Assembly (NCBI RefSeq): GCF_932526225.1
Contig: NC_064039.1
Span: 5,841,001-5,905,000, forward strand
DNA length: 64,000 bases
Source of the DNA: Nematostella vectensis
Taxonomy: Eukaryota; Cnidaria; Anthozoa; Actiniaria; Edwardsiidae
Reading direction: 5' to 3'
A program made the translations under genes and the position numbers. Shown here piece after piece: positions 15,005 to 26,200 of the stretch (position 1 is its first letter; the number at the start of each line of letters is the position of its first letter). The notes under the pieces are model-generated. The model did not search any database and was not told the DNA's origin. It worked only from the letters and a program-made list of their open reading frames with translations.

Positions 15005-15105
15005 ACGAGCGACCAATCACATGCCTTGCACGTGCTTGGGCGTCGCTTACCGCTTTGAGCTCATTGGCTGTCGCTGGGCTACGAATGACGTCCGCGTCAC
15101 TGACC
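15005..15105 (+). promoter_or_regulatory. Probable PNRC promoter: CCAAT boxes and CRE-like sites
   Basis: CCAAT at 15013-15017 and reversed CCAAT (ATTGG) at 15063-15067 are followed by TGACGTC at 15086-15092 and GCGTCAC at 15094-15100. They lie about 300 bp before the start codon of an intronless gene. The clustering suits a cAMP/stress-responsive promoter, but this is inference. Confidence 0.45.
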
Positions 15106-15398
15106 GCCTTTTACTTAAATCGAGATTTGGCTTCACAGCATTATTACTGTTCGACCTGTCTTCAGTTCTCTGAAGCAGACTTTGGTTTGTCATTTAGGCG
15201 AAGTTTCTTCGCTGAAACTAAAAGGAAATATTACTTAACTCACTAGAGAGGGTAGCTACATAGCTCCCTTTGTAGTCTGTATCGAAGAAGGAAAGTTTTA
15301 GTTATTTCAAAACGCTGAAAAGCATTTGAACTATCCGACTGGAGCGACGACGTTGGCCGCGCAAAACAGCAAAGACAATTTTTTTTCAAAGCGAGAAA

Positions 15399-15794
15399 AT
15401 GACTGTGGGATCGTTCATTCAGACCTCTGGTGTCAGCCCCAGTACAGCGAAGGCCAAAACATATAGAAAATCAGCTCAAGGGAAAGGAAATCGTTTCCGA
15501 AACGATAGAACTCTGAGATCGAAACCGATGCACGGCTCAAGAATACAGTCCTTCGACAGCCCTTCACGGGAAAGCTCACACGCAATTCCTATTCCACGTC
15601 GAAGAAGAAGCGATGAGGTCCGAGGCAGTCCTGAGACTCCTTATGCAGGGGCTAAGTTCAGTAGCCCTCCACCACCAAGTGTGTTGCCCAAGCCTCCATT
15701 GCACTGGATTGCCGGACCTTCCCCGTACGTGGAAAGAGATGTAGCGGCCATGATGTCGCAGCACCTCCGAACCCTTCTCAATGTCGCCTCGTGA
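15399..15794 (+). CDS. PNRC2: Proline-rich nuclear receptor coactivator (PNRC1/2 family), single exon
   Basis: A 131-residue intronless protein (human PNRC2 is 139). The diagnostic family block is at residues 82-103: YAGAKFSSPPPPSVLPKPP, then HW. In vertebrate PNRC proteins this block carries the SH3-binding proline motif and the LPKP motif that docks on the DCP1 EVH1 domain. It links UPF1-marked mRNAs to decapping. The C-terminus has LRTLL, an LxxLL nuclear-receptor box, in the same place as LKTLL of PNRC2. The N-terminus is basic and low-complexity, with RRRR near residue 68. The start is the first in-frame ATG after the promoter cluster. PNRC1 and PNRC2 are vertebrate duplicates, so this is probably a single ancestral orthologue. 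Confidence 0.9.
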   Translation: MTVGSFIQTSGVSPSTAKAKTYRKSAQGKGNRFRNDRTLRSKPMHGSRIQSFDSPSRESSHAIPIPRRRRSDEVRGSPETPYAGAKFSSPPPPSVLPKPPLHWIAGPSPYVERDVAAMMSQHLRTLLNVAS

Positions 15795-16184
15795 AATCTT
15801 AGGGATCTAGCGCGTTTCGTGTAAAAAAAGGTAGAGATTAGCTTAGGGTGTAGCAAATTTGTATGTTTTGTACAAATTTGTATATTTGTAAATAAGGTTT
15901 TTTTCGTTTTCAATCATATTTCACCGTTCGTGTTCGTCTTTTGTTTTTGTTCTACCTTTACGTCATAAAAAACTATTTTTTTTTTCACCAATTTTCACTC
16001 ATCTCTTTTTTCATTTAATATACAATCACCTTAAAACGCTTTCCTATAGGGAGGTAACTTGAACCATTTTTTTTTTTTTTGCACTTTTCTTTATACGATA
16101 TTGTAATTCGATGACTATTTTGAATATAATTTTTTGATCGGTTTTATTGTTACGAAAAGCTAGAAGATCTATGGCCAGACTTCA

Positions 16185-16190
16185 AATAAA
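16185..16190 (+). terminator. Poly(A) signal for the PNRC gene
   Basis: AATAAA about 390 bp after the PNRC stop codon, in an AT-rich 3' UTR. It is the first canonical signal downstream. Confidence 0.5.
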
Positions 16191-17283
16191 GTCTTGCCAT
16201 ATTTCATGTACAGTAGCAAAGCCAAAGTAAGTTATAAACTAATAGTTTTTTAAATGTATAGAGAGGAATTATTAAATTAATGTAAGATAGTTCATTCGAA
16301 TCAAGGATATGACTAAGTATAGAACCGGACTTGTCGCCTACAAGCTAGATAGCTAGGTAAAATATTTTTATACATGGACTCGTCAAGTATAAGACATGGG
16401 CACCCCACACAAGAAGAGAATAAGTACAAAGTTATTCAAGGAAAGAAGAAGAAGAAAGTTTTAGCAAGAAAGAAGTAAAGGATGGTGGACCAGTGACAAC
16501 AACAAGCTTATACTCAACATCTGCCCTGAAGGTGAAGATGTGAAGATGATATCTCAACGGACAAGACAACACAATGCACACACCTAACATACAGGGCCCT
16601 TCTCAGGGCCCGCCCACATCTGCAAAAGTGGATGACCTGAAATGTATCTGATGATTGCTACTAATGTAGCAGTTGTACACATGTGAATTATACAATTGGC
16701 CCCTTCCAAGATATAAATCCCCCTCCCCCTAGCAACATCACTATGAATATGCCTCCCACTGACCGGTACCCTTAATAAAATAGAGTTCTCTCTGCCCCAC
16801 TTCCAACCAAATCCTCCATATCCTCAATATACATTGCCCCTAACAAACCTCCCTAGATATACCACCTATCACCCAACTAAAATCCTCTTGTAAAACCCTT
16901 TCTCAACTAGAAACAACCCTGCCCTCTTTATTAACCAAAAATAAAAATATCCCCTGTTAAAATGCTAACCCTCTCACCAATACCCCCTAAAACAGTACCC
17001 CTAAAAGTCCAACTAACACTCCAAACTTCCCTGCTAGAAGGGGCATCTTTTACAGAGAAATGGGGACTCTGCTAGCAGGGAATTTCCAAACATATGTACC
17101 ACTTGCACATTTTCATTTCTCCCTCTATGCAGGTTGCATAGAAATAGGGTGTTCCAGAAACCTACTCCCAGAACTATATGAACAGTTAATCTAAAGAGGT
17201 CTTTATAGGGAGGGACAGAGGAGAAAAGGTTTTGTGAATGACAAATACTTTGCCTCTCCCTAAGGCGACCTGATAATTATCAA
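16191..17283. other. Intergenic; C-rich, G-poor plus strand leading into the satellite
   Basis: No genes recognised. From about 16690 the plus strand becomes rich in A, C and T with few G, similar in skew to the adjacent satellite. It may be diverged satellite or an old element. Confidence 0.35.
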
Positions 17284-19650
17284 TATCCTCTCTCTGCCTA
17301 CTCAGCTAAGGGTGACCCTGATACATATCCCACTATCCCCTCTCTGCCTATTTAGCTAAGATACATATTCCACTATTCCCTCCCTCTGCCTATTCAGCTA
17401 AAATACATATCCCACTATCCCCTCTCTGCCTATTCAGCTAAGATACTTATCCCACTAGACCCTCTCTCTGCCTATTCAGCTAAGATACTTATCTCACTAC
17501 CCCCTCGCTCTTCCTATTCAGCTAAGATACATATATCATACATATATCCCACTACCTCCTCTCTATACCTATTCAGCTAAGATACATATATCCCACTACC
17601 CCCTCTCTTAACCTATTCAGCTAAGATACTTATACACTACCCCCTCTCTCCACCTATTCATCTAAGATACATATATCCCACTATCTGCTTTCTCTACCTA
17701 TTCAGCTAAGATACTTATTCCACTACCCCCTCTCTCCAGCTATTCAGCAAAGATACTCTCTTCATATATTAAGCTAATATACATATCCCACTAGCCGCTC
17801 TCTCCGCCTATTCAGCTAAGATACTTATCCCACTAGCCCCTCTCTCTGCCTATTCAGCTAAGATACTTATCCCACTACCCCCTCTAACTGCCTATTCAGC
17901 TAAGATACTTATACACTACCCCCTCTCTCCACCTATTCATCTAAGATACATATATCCCACTATCCCCTCCCTCTGCCTATTCAGCTAAGATACATATCCC
18001 ACTATCCCCTCCCTCTGCCTATTCAGCTAAGATACTTATCCCACTATCCCCTCTCTCAACCTATTCATCTAAGATACATATATCCCACTATCTCCTCTCT
18101 CTACCTATTCAGCAAAGATACTTATCCCACTATCCCTCTCTCAACCTATTCAGCTAAGATACTCATCACACTATCCCCTCTCTCAACCTATTCAGCTAAG
18201 ATACTTATTTCACTACCCATCCCACTACCCCCTCTATCTGCCTATTCAGCTAAGATACTTATCCCACTATCCCCTCTCTCTGCCTATTCAGCTAAGATAC
18301 TTATCCCACTATCCCCTCTCTCAATCTTTTCAGCTAAGATACTCATCACACTATCCCCTCTCTCAACCTATTCAGCTAAGATACTCATCACACTATCCCC
18401 TCTCTCAACCTATTCAGCTAAGATACTTATCCCACTACCCCCTCTCTCTGCCTATTCAGCTAAGATACTTATTTCACTACCCCCTCGCTCTTCCTATTCA
18501 GCTAAGATACATATCCCACTGTCCCCTCTCTCCACCTATTCAGCTAAGATACATTATCCCACTACCCCCTCTCTCCACCTATTCAGCTAAGATACATATA
18601 TCCCACTACCCCCTCTCTTAACCTATTCAGCTAAGATACTTATCCACTACCCCCTCTATCCACCTATTCATCTAAGATACATATATCCCACTATCCCCTC
18701 TCTCTGCCTATTCAGCTAAGATACTTATCCCACTATCCCTTCCCTCCACCTATTCAGCTGAGATACTTATCCCACTAGCCCCTCTCTCTGCCTATTCATC
18801 TAAGATACATATATCCCACTAGCCCCTCTCTCTGCCTATTCAGCTAAGATACTTATCCCACTATCCCTTCCCTCCACCTATTCAGCTGAGATACTTATCC
18901 CACTAGCCCCTCTCTCTGCCTATTCATCTAAGATACATATATCCCACTATCCCCTCTCTCTGCCTATTCAGCTAAGATACTTATCCCACTATCCCTTCCC
19001 TCCACCTATTCAGCTGAGATACTTATCCCACTAGCCCCTCTCTCTGCCTATTCATCTAAGATACATATATCCCACCAGCCACTCTCTCTGCCTATTCAGC
19101 TAAGATACATATCCCACTATCCCCTTTCTCCACCTATTCAGCTAAGATACTTATCCCACTATCCCCTTTCTCCACCTATTCTGCGAAGATACTTATCCCA
19201 CTACCCCCTCTCTCAAGCTATTCAGCTAAGATACTTATCCACTACCCCCTCTATCCACCTATTCATCTAAGATACATATATCCCACTACCCCCTCTCTTA
19301 ACCTATTCAGCTAAGATACTTATCCACTACCCCCTCTATCCACCTATTCATCTAAGATACATATATCCCACTATCCCCTCTCTCTGCCTATTCAGCTAAG
19401 ATACTTATCCCACTATCCCCTCTGTCAACCTATTCAGCTAAAATACTTATTCCACTATCCCCTTTCTCCACCTATTCTGCGAAGATACTTATCCCACTAC
19501 CCCCTCTCTCAAGCTATTCAGCAAAGATACTCTCTCCACATATTAAGCTAATATACATATCCCACTAGCCGCTCTCTCTGCCTATTCAGCTAAGATACTT
19601 ATCCCACTAGCCCCTCTCTCTGCCTGTTTAGCTAAGATACTTATCCCATA

Positions 19651-20425
19651 ACTATCCTCTCTCTCAAGCTATTCAGCAAAGATACTCTCTCCACATATTA
19701 AGCTAATATACATATCCCACTAGCCGCTCTCTCTGCCTATTCAGCTAAGATACTTATCCCACTAGCCCCTCTCTCTGCCTGTTTAGCTAAGATACTTATC
19801 CCATAACTATCCTCTCTCTCAAGCTATTCAGCAAAGATACTCTCTCCACATATTAAGCTAATATACATATCCCACTAGCCGCTCTCTCTGCCTATTCAGC
19901 TAAGATACTTATCCCACTAGCCCCTCTCTCTGCCTGTTTAGCTAAGATACTTATCCCATAACTATCCTCTCTCTCAAGCTATTCAGCAAAGATACTCTCT
20001 CCACATATTAAGCTAATATACATATCCCACTAGCCGCTCTCTCTGCCTATTCAGCTAAGATACTTATCCCACTAGCCCCTCTCTCTGCCTGTTTAGCTAA
20101 GATACTTATCCCATAACTATCCTCTCTCTCAAGCTATTCAGCAAAGATACTCTCTCCACATATTAAGCTAATATACATATCCCACTAGCCGCTCTCTCTG
20201 CCTATTCAGCTAAGATACTTATCCCACTAGCCCCTCTCTCTGCCTGTTTAGCTAAGATACTTATCCCATAACTATCCTCTCTCTCAAGCTATTCAGCAAA
20301 GATACTCTCTCCACATATTAAGCTAATATACATATCCCACTAGCCGCTCTCTCTGCCTATTCAGCTAATATACATATCCCACTAGCCGCTCTCTCTGCCT
20401 GTTTAGCTAAGATACTTATCCCATC
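19651..20425. repeat. Higher-order repeat within the satellite, 155 bp period
   Basis: ACTATCCTCTCTCTCAAGCT recurs at 19651, 19806, 19961, 20116 and 20271, exactly 155 bp apart. The intervening sequence is essentially identical, while neighbouring monomers differ. Each 155 bp unit holds four diverged monomers, one lacking the usual core (CACATATTAAGCTAATATAC). Near-identity indicates recent amplification. Confidence 0.93.
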
Positions 20426-20830
20426 ACTATCCCCTCTGTCAACCTATTCAGCTAAGATACTTATCCCATCACTATCCCCTCTGTCAACCTATTCAGCTAA
20501 GATACTTATCCCATCACTATCCCCTCTGTCAACCTATTCAGCTAAGATACTTATCCCATCACTATCCTCTCTCTTAACATATTCAGCTAAGATACTTATC
20601 CCATCACTATCCCCTCTGTCAACCTATTCAGCTAAGATACTTATCCCATAACTATCCCCTCTGTCAACCTATTCAGCTAAGATACTTATCCCATCACTAT
20701 CCCCTCTGTCAACCTATTCAGCTAAGATACTTATCCCATCACTATCCCCTCTGTCAACCTATTCAGCTAAGATACTTATCCCATCACTATCCCCTCTGTC
20801 AACCTATTCAGCTAAGATACTTATCCCATA
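20421..20830. repeat. Homogeneous 45 bp sub-array within the satellite
   Basis: About nine copies of a 45 bp monomer (CCATCACTATCCCCTCTGTC ... TTATC) at 20421, 20466, 20511, 20556 and on. The unit is 3 bp longer than the usual monomer and nearly invariant. It is a second, separate local amplification. Confidence 0.88.
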
Positions 20831-22174
20831 ACTATCCTCTCTCTCAAGCTATTCAGCAAAGATACTCTCTCCACATATTAAGCTAATATACATATCCCAC
20901 TAGCCGCTCTCTCTGCCTATTCAGCTAATATACATATCCCACTAGCCGCTCTCTCTGCCTATTCAGCTAAGATACTTATCCCACTATCCCCTCTGTCTGC
21001 CTATTCAGCTAAGATACTTATCCCACTATCCCCTCTCTCTGCCTATTCAGCTAAGATACTTATCCCACTATCCCCTCTCTCTGCCTATTCAGCTAAGATA
21101 CTTATCCCACTATCCCCTCGCTCTTCCTATTCAGCTAAGATACTTATCCCACTACCCCCTCGCTCTTCCTATTCAGCTAAGATACTTATCCCACTATCCC
21201 CTCTCTCTTCCTATTCAGCTAAGATACTTATCCCACTATCCCCTCTCTCTTCCTATTCAGCTAAGATACTTATCTCACTACCCCCTCGCTCTTCCTATTC
21301 AGCTAAGATACATATCCCACTATCCCCTCTATCTGCCTATTCAGCTAAGATACTTATCCCACTATCCCCTTTCTCAACCTATTCAGGTAAGATACTTATC
21401 CCACTATCCCCTCTCTCTGCCTATTCAGCTAAGATACATATCCCACTATCCCCTCCCTCTGCCTATTCAGCTAAGATACATTTCCCACTACCCCTTCTCT
21501 CAAGCTATTCAGCAAAGATACTCTCTCCATATATTAAGCTAATATACATATCCCACTAGCCGCTCCCTCTGCCTATTCAGCTAAGATACTTATCCCACTA
21601 TCCCCTCTCTCTGCCTATTCAGCTAAGATACTTGTCCCACTACCCATCCCACTACCCCCTCTCTCTGCCTATTCAGCTAAGATACATATCCCACTATCCC
21701 CTCTCTCCACCTATTCAGCTAAGATACATTATCCCACTACCCCCTCTCTCCACCTATTCAGCTAAGATACTTATCCACTACCCCCTCTATCCACCTATTC
21801 AGCTAATATACTTATCCCACTAGCTGCTCTCTCCGCCTATTCAGCTAAGATACTTATTCCACTACCCCCTCTCTTCAGCTATTCTGCGAAGATACTTATC
21901 CCACTACCCCCTCTCTCAAGCTATTCAGCAAAGATACTCTCTCCACATATTAAGCTAATATACATATCCCACTAGCCGCTCTCTCTGCCTATTCAGCTAA
22001 GATACTTATCCCACTAGCCCCTCTCTCTGCCTGTTTAGCTAAGATACTTATCCCATCACTATCCTCTCTCTTAACATATTTAGCTAAGATACTTATCCCA
22101 CTAGCCACTCTCTCCGCCTATTCAGCTAAGATACTTATCCCACTTCCCCGTTCTCTCTGCCTATTCAGCTACTA

Positions 22175-23227
22175 TATGTATCAGGGATATCAGAACTAGG
22201 TGGCAGCAGTGTTTATAGTGGATACAGGGGGATCGGCTGTGGAAAGGTAAGATATGAAAGCCTGGAGGTTTGAAGTACTTATACAATTCAAGTTTACAGT
22301 AAAAACAATTAATTCTCCACAAAAACAAAGCCTTTTTGGGATGTTTTTCACCAATTTTTAAGTGATGACCAGCCCCCCAAACCTCTCTACCATAGCAAAT
22401 TTCAAATACTAGTTAAATTTAAAAGAAAAAGTTATAGCTTTGACAGGACCCAAGGAAGAATATTTGCAATATTTTTAATATTTGCAACGTTTTTATTTAC
22501 AATACAAACAATATAAAAAAAGTCTTCAAGTTCTACACATGTATATCTACCAACCCCCAGACCCAAAAGATAAAGGAAGTTGGGCTTTTTTGGTTTTTGC
22601 TCTTCCAGTGATTAGACAAACAAGGAGATTTTCATCCAAACCTAAATATTTTTCGTCCAAACAGAGGTTAATGACTTCTGATCATTCCATTTACACACAT
22701 ATATAAAATGTTACTTTGTATTAGATTCACCTGGATTTATATAAAATCAAAAAATGTTATTCAGTTGCTTCTTTGCATAAGATAAATACAAAAAATAAAA
22801 AACACGACAAGGTACTTAAACTATGAAGTCAGTGCAGATGCCACCAATGCCGGGTCAATAAGAAATCTTCCATAAGATTTGGCTCTGTGTATAAGTCACA
22901 ACCTCAATGTCTTGTACAGTGGTAAATCTGGCACTAGAGAAATAAATCAACAAAACGTTGAAGTTGTAAGTTTCATGCATTTGCACTGACATTTTTTGCA
23001 TTAGCCCTTCATTTAGGGGGCTAATTCTAAAAACATCAGTAAAACTACACTCTTTTCACCAGGCCAACCTTGTGTTGATCTATTTTGTTGATTTAACCAA
23101 GCCATCTAGTTGTTCTACAGCTCATCTGATCTCTTCCTAGTCAAACCTAATATGGTACTAGATTGATAACTCTAGAGTACTGAATTATATTGCTTTACAA
23201 TAAAATCAACAGAATTTGGTTCCATCT
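22175..23227. other. TERF 3' flank/3' UTR
   Basis: No exon recognised. TTTATT at 22493-22498 (AATAAA on the minus strand) is a candidate poly(A) signal for the TERF gene, about 730 bp beyond its stop codon. Confidence 0.4.
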
Positions 23228-26200
23228 TCATCCATTCAGGTTTCTCCATTTGTCCTTCAAATGGACAGATGTTCTGTACTTGGGAAATGGAAAGCGCCTC
23301 AGGATTTTTGACCAATGTCCTTTTCCAAATAACTCTACTCCTTCTTCCAACCATTTTAGTTCACTCTCAGTCCATGTGTGGCGCCCTTGATAAGTGTAAA
23401 TCTTCTCTGAAAAATCTGGAAGTTCTGAGAATTGAAAGCAAACATCTGCTACAATTGCATCCACAACCACTTTTATGAGATATAAATCAAATTACCAGGG
23501 CTAGGTTTGGTCACTTATTGATATAATCGCTTTCAAGAAATGAATTTTGGAGTTGTGAAGACAAATCATGCTGCCATGTCTCAAAATGTCAACCTGGAAA
23601 GCATCCAAGCCAGGCCAATATTCACACAAGAAAGACCTACTGACAATACTCATTTAGTTTGCCATTAATATCATGTTGAGTGAATGTCACATTCAAGGTG
23701 TCACTTACTGATTGGTTGGGGAAGGTCATCCTCATCATCTGTCCATTCTACCTCTTCAGCATCTTCTTGTACAGAATTCCATTTCCTTTTAACTTGTACA
23801 TTATTGGAGCTTATGCCACTAGGGAAAAATTACATTCAAGGACCCTAGTTGGTCACATTTTGAAGGGGTGACTATCGGGGGGACGGGTGACCATACCTGG
23901 TGAAATGGGTGACCAAACCTGGTGAAATGGGTGACCATACCTGTTGAAATGGGTGACCATACCTGGTGAAATGGGTGACCATACCTGGTGAAATGGGTGA
24001 CCATACCTGTTGAAATGGGTGACCATACCTGGTGAAATGGGTGACCATACCTGGTGAAATGGGTGACCATACCTGTTGAAATGGGTGACCATACCTGGTG
24101 AAATGGGTGACCATACCTGTTGAAATGGGTGACCATACCTGGTGAAATGGGTGACCATACCTGGTGAAATGGGTGACCATACCTGGTGAAATGGGTGACC
24201 ATACCTGGTGAAATGGGTGACCATACCTGGTGAAATGGGTGACCATACCTGGTGAAATGGGTGACCATACCTGGTGAAATGGGTGACCATACCTGGTGAA
24301 ATGGGTGACCATACCTGGTGAAATGGGTGACCATACCTGGTGAAATGGGTGACCATACCTGGTGAAATGGGTGACCATACCTGGTGAAATGGGTGACCAT
24401 ACCTGGTGGAAGGGTGACCATACCTGGTGGAAGGGTGACCATACCTGGTGGAGGGGTGACCATACCTGGTGGAAGGGTGACCATACCTAGTTGAAGGGTG
24501 ACCATACCTGGTGGAAGGGTGACCATACCTAGTTAAAGGGTGACCATACCTGGTGGAAGGGTGACCATACCTAGTTAAAGGGTGACCATACCTAGTTGAA
24601 GGGTGACCATACCTGGTGGAAGGGTGACCATACCTAGTTGAAGGGTGACCATACCTGGTGGAAGGGTGACCATACCTAGTGGAAGGGTGACCATACCTGG
24701 TGGAAGGGTGACCATACCTAGTTAAAGGGTGACCATACCTAGTTAAAGGGTGACCATACCTAGTTGAAGGGTGACCATACCTGGTGGAAGGGTGACCATA
24801 CCTGGTGGAGGGGTGACCATACCTGGTGGAAGGGTGACCATACCTAGTTAAAGGGTGACCATACCTAGTGGAATGGTGACCATACCTGGTGGAGGGGTGA
24901 CCATACCTGGTAGAGGGATGACCATACCTGGTGGAAGGGTGACCATACCTAGTTGAAGGGTGACCATACCTGGTGGAAGGGTGACCATAACTGGTGGAAG
25001 GGTGACCATACCTGGTGGAAGGGTGACCATACCTGGTGGAAGGGTGACCATACCTAGTTGAAGGGTGACCATACCTAGTTGAAGGGTGACCATACCCAAT
25101 TGAAGGGTGACCATACCTGGTGGAAGGGTGACCATACCTGGTGGAAGGGTGACCATACCTAGTTGAAGGGTGACCATACCTGGTGGAAGGGTGACCATAC
25201 CTGGTGGAAGGGTGACCATACCTGGTGGAGGGGTGACCATACCTGGTGGAAGGGTGACCATACCTGGTGGAAGGGTGACCATACCTAGTTAAAGGGTCAC
25301 CATACCTAGTTGAAGGGTGACCATACCTGGTGGAAGGGTGACCATACCTGGTGGAAGGGTGACCATACCTGGTGGAAGGGTGACCATACCTGGTGGAAGG
25401 GTGACCATACCTGGTGGAAGGGTGACCATACCTGGTGGAAGGGTGACCATACCTGGTGGAAGGGTGACCATACCTGGTGGAAGGGTGACCATACCTGGAG
25501 GAAGGGTGACCATACCTGGTGGAGGGGTGACCATACCTGGTGGAAGGGTGACCATACCTGGTGGAAGGGTGACCATACCTAGTTAAAGGGTGACCATACC
25601 TAGTTGAAGGGTGACCATACCTGGTGGAAGGGTGACCATACCTGGTGGAAGGGTGACCATACCTGGTAGAGGGATGACCATACCCGGTGGAAGGGTGACC
25701 ATACCTGGTGGAATGGGGACCATACCTGGTGGAAGGGTGACCATACCTGGTGGGGGGCAAAACTTGATGGAGGGGTGACCATACCTGATGGAATGGGGAC
25801 CATACCTGGTGGAGGGGTGACCATACCTAGTTGAAGGGTGGATCTGGTGGAAGGGTGACCGTACCTTGTAGATGGCTGTGGGTTCGTAATGTATGGGTGG
25901 TCTCCAAATTTATGCTGTTGTATTTCTTGTTTTCGTTTGGAAGAATCATCTTTTGCACCACTAGACAATGAAAGCTGATTGTTTTAATATGTAAACAAGG
26001 CAGGCTTTGGAATGCAAAAATAAGCAAAAGGAAAATGAATGAAAGAAGACCAACGGACATCTATTTGTGATAAAAAAAATTTGAAAACTGTTTTATGAAT
26101 TAACACAATAACATCACTTCAGTGGTGGCCAATATTACTCACCTAGAAGGTGAAAGGGGGTCTTTCTCTTCCAGTTCATCATTTCTCTCATCAGTATCAT

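Larger units (their letters stand above)
17284..22174. repeat. 4.9 kb satellite array, about 42 bp monomer
   Basis: Well over 100 tandem copies of a unit near 42 bp. The core is CTATTCAGCTAAGATAC, followed by TTATCCCACTA and a CCCTCTCTC tract. Variants alternate (GATACATATATCCC, CATCTAAG, GCAAAGATACTCTC). The plus strand is very poor in G, so the strands are strongly asymmetric. It has no coding sense; open frames are by-products of periodicity. It lies between PNRC and the 3' end of the TERF gene. Confidence 0.97.

Noticed and set aside
17284-22174. Possible CRISPR-like array (regular short repeats)
   Set aside because: The genome is eukaryotic. There are no unique spacers between invariant repeats; the whole unit repeats with gradual variation, so it is satellite DNA.
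23853-25760. 635-codon open frame of a seven-residue repeat (STRYGHP) and its companions on both strands
   Set aside because: Frames stay open because the unit is 21 or 22 bp without stops. The region is an intron of TERF with matched donor and acceptor, and other frames and the opposite strand are equally open.
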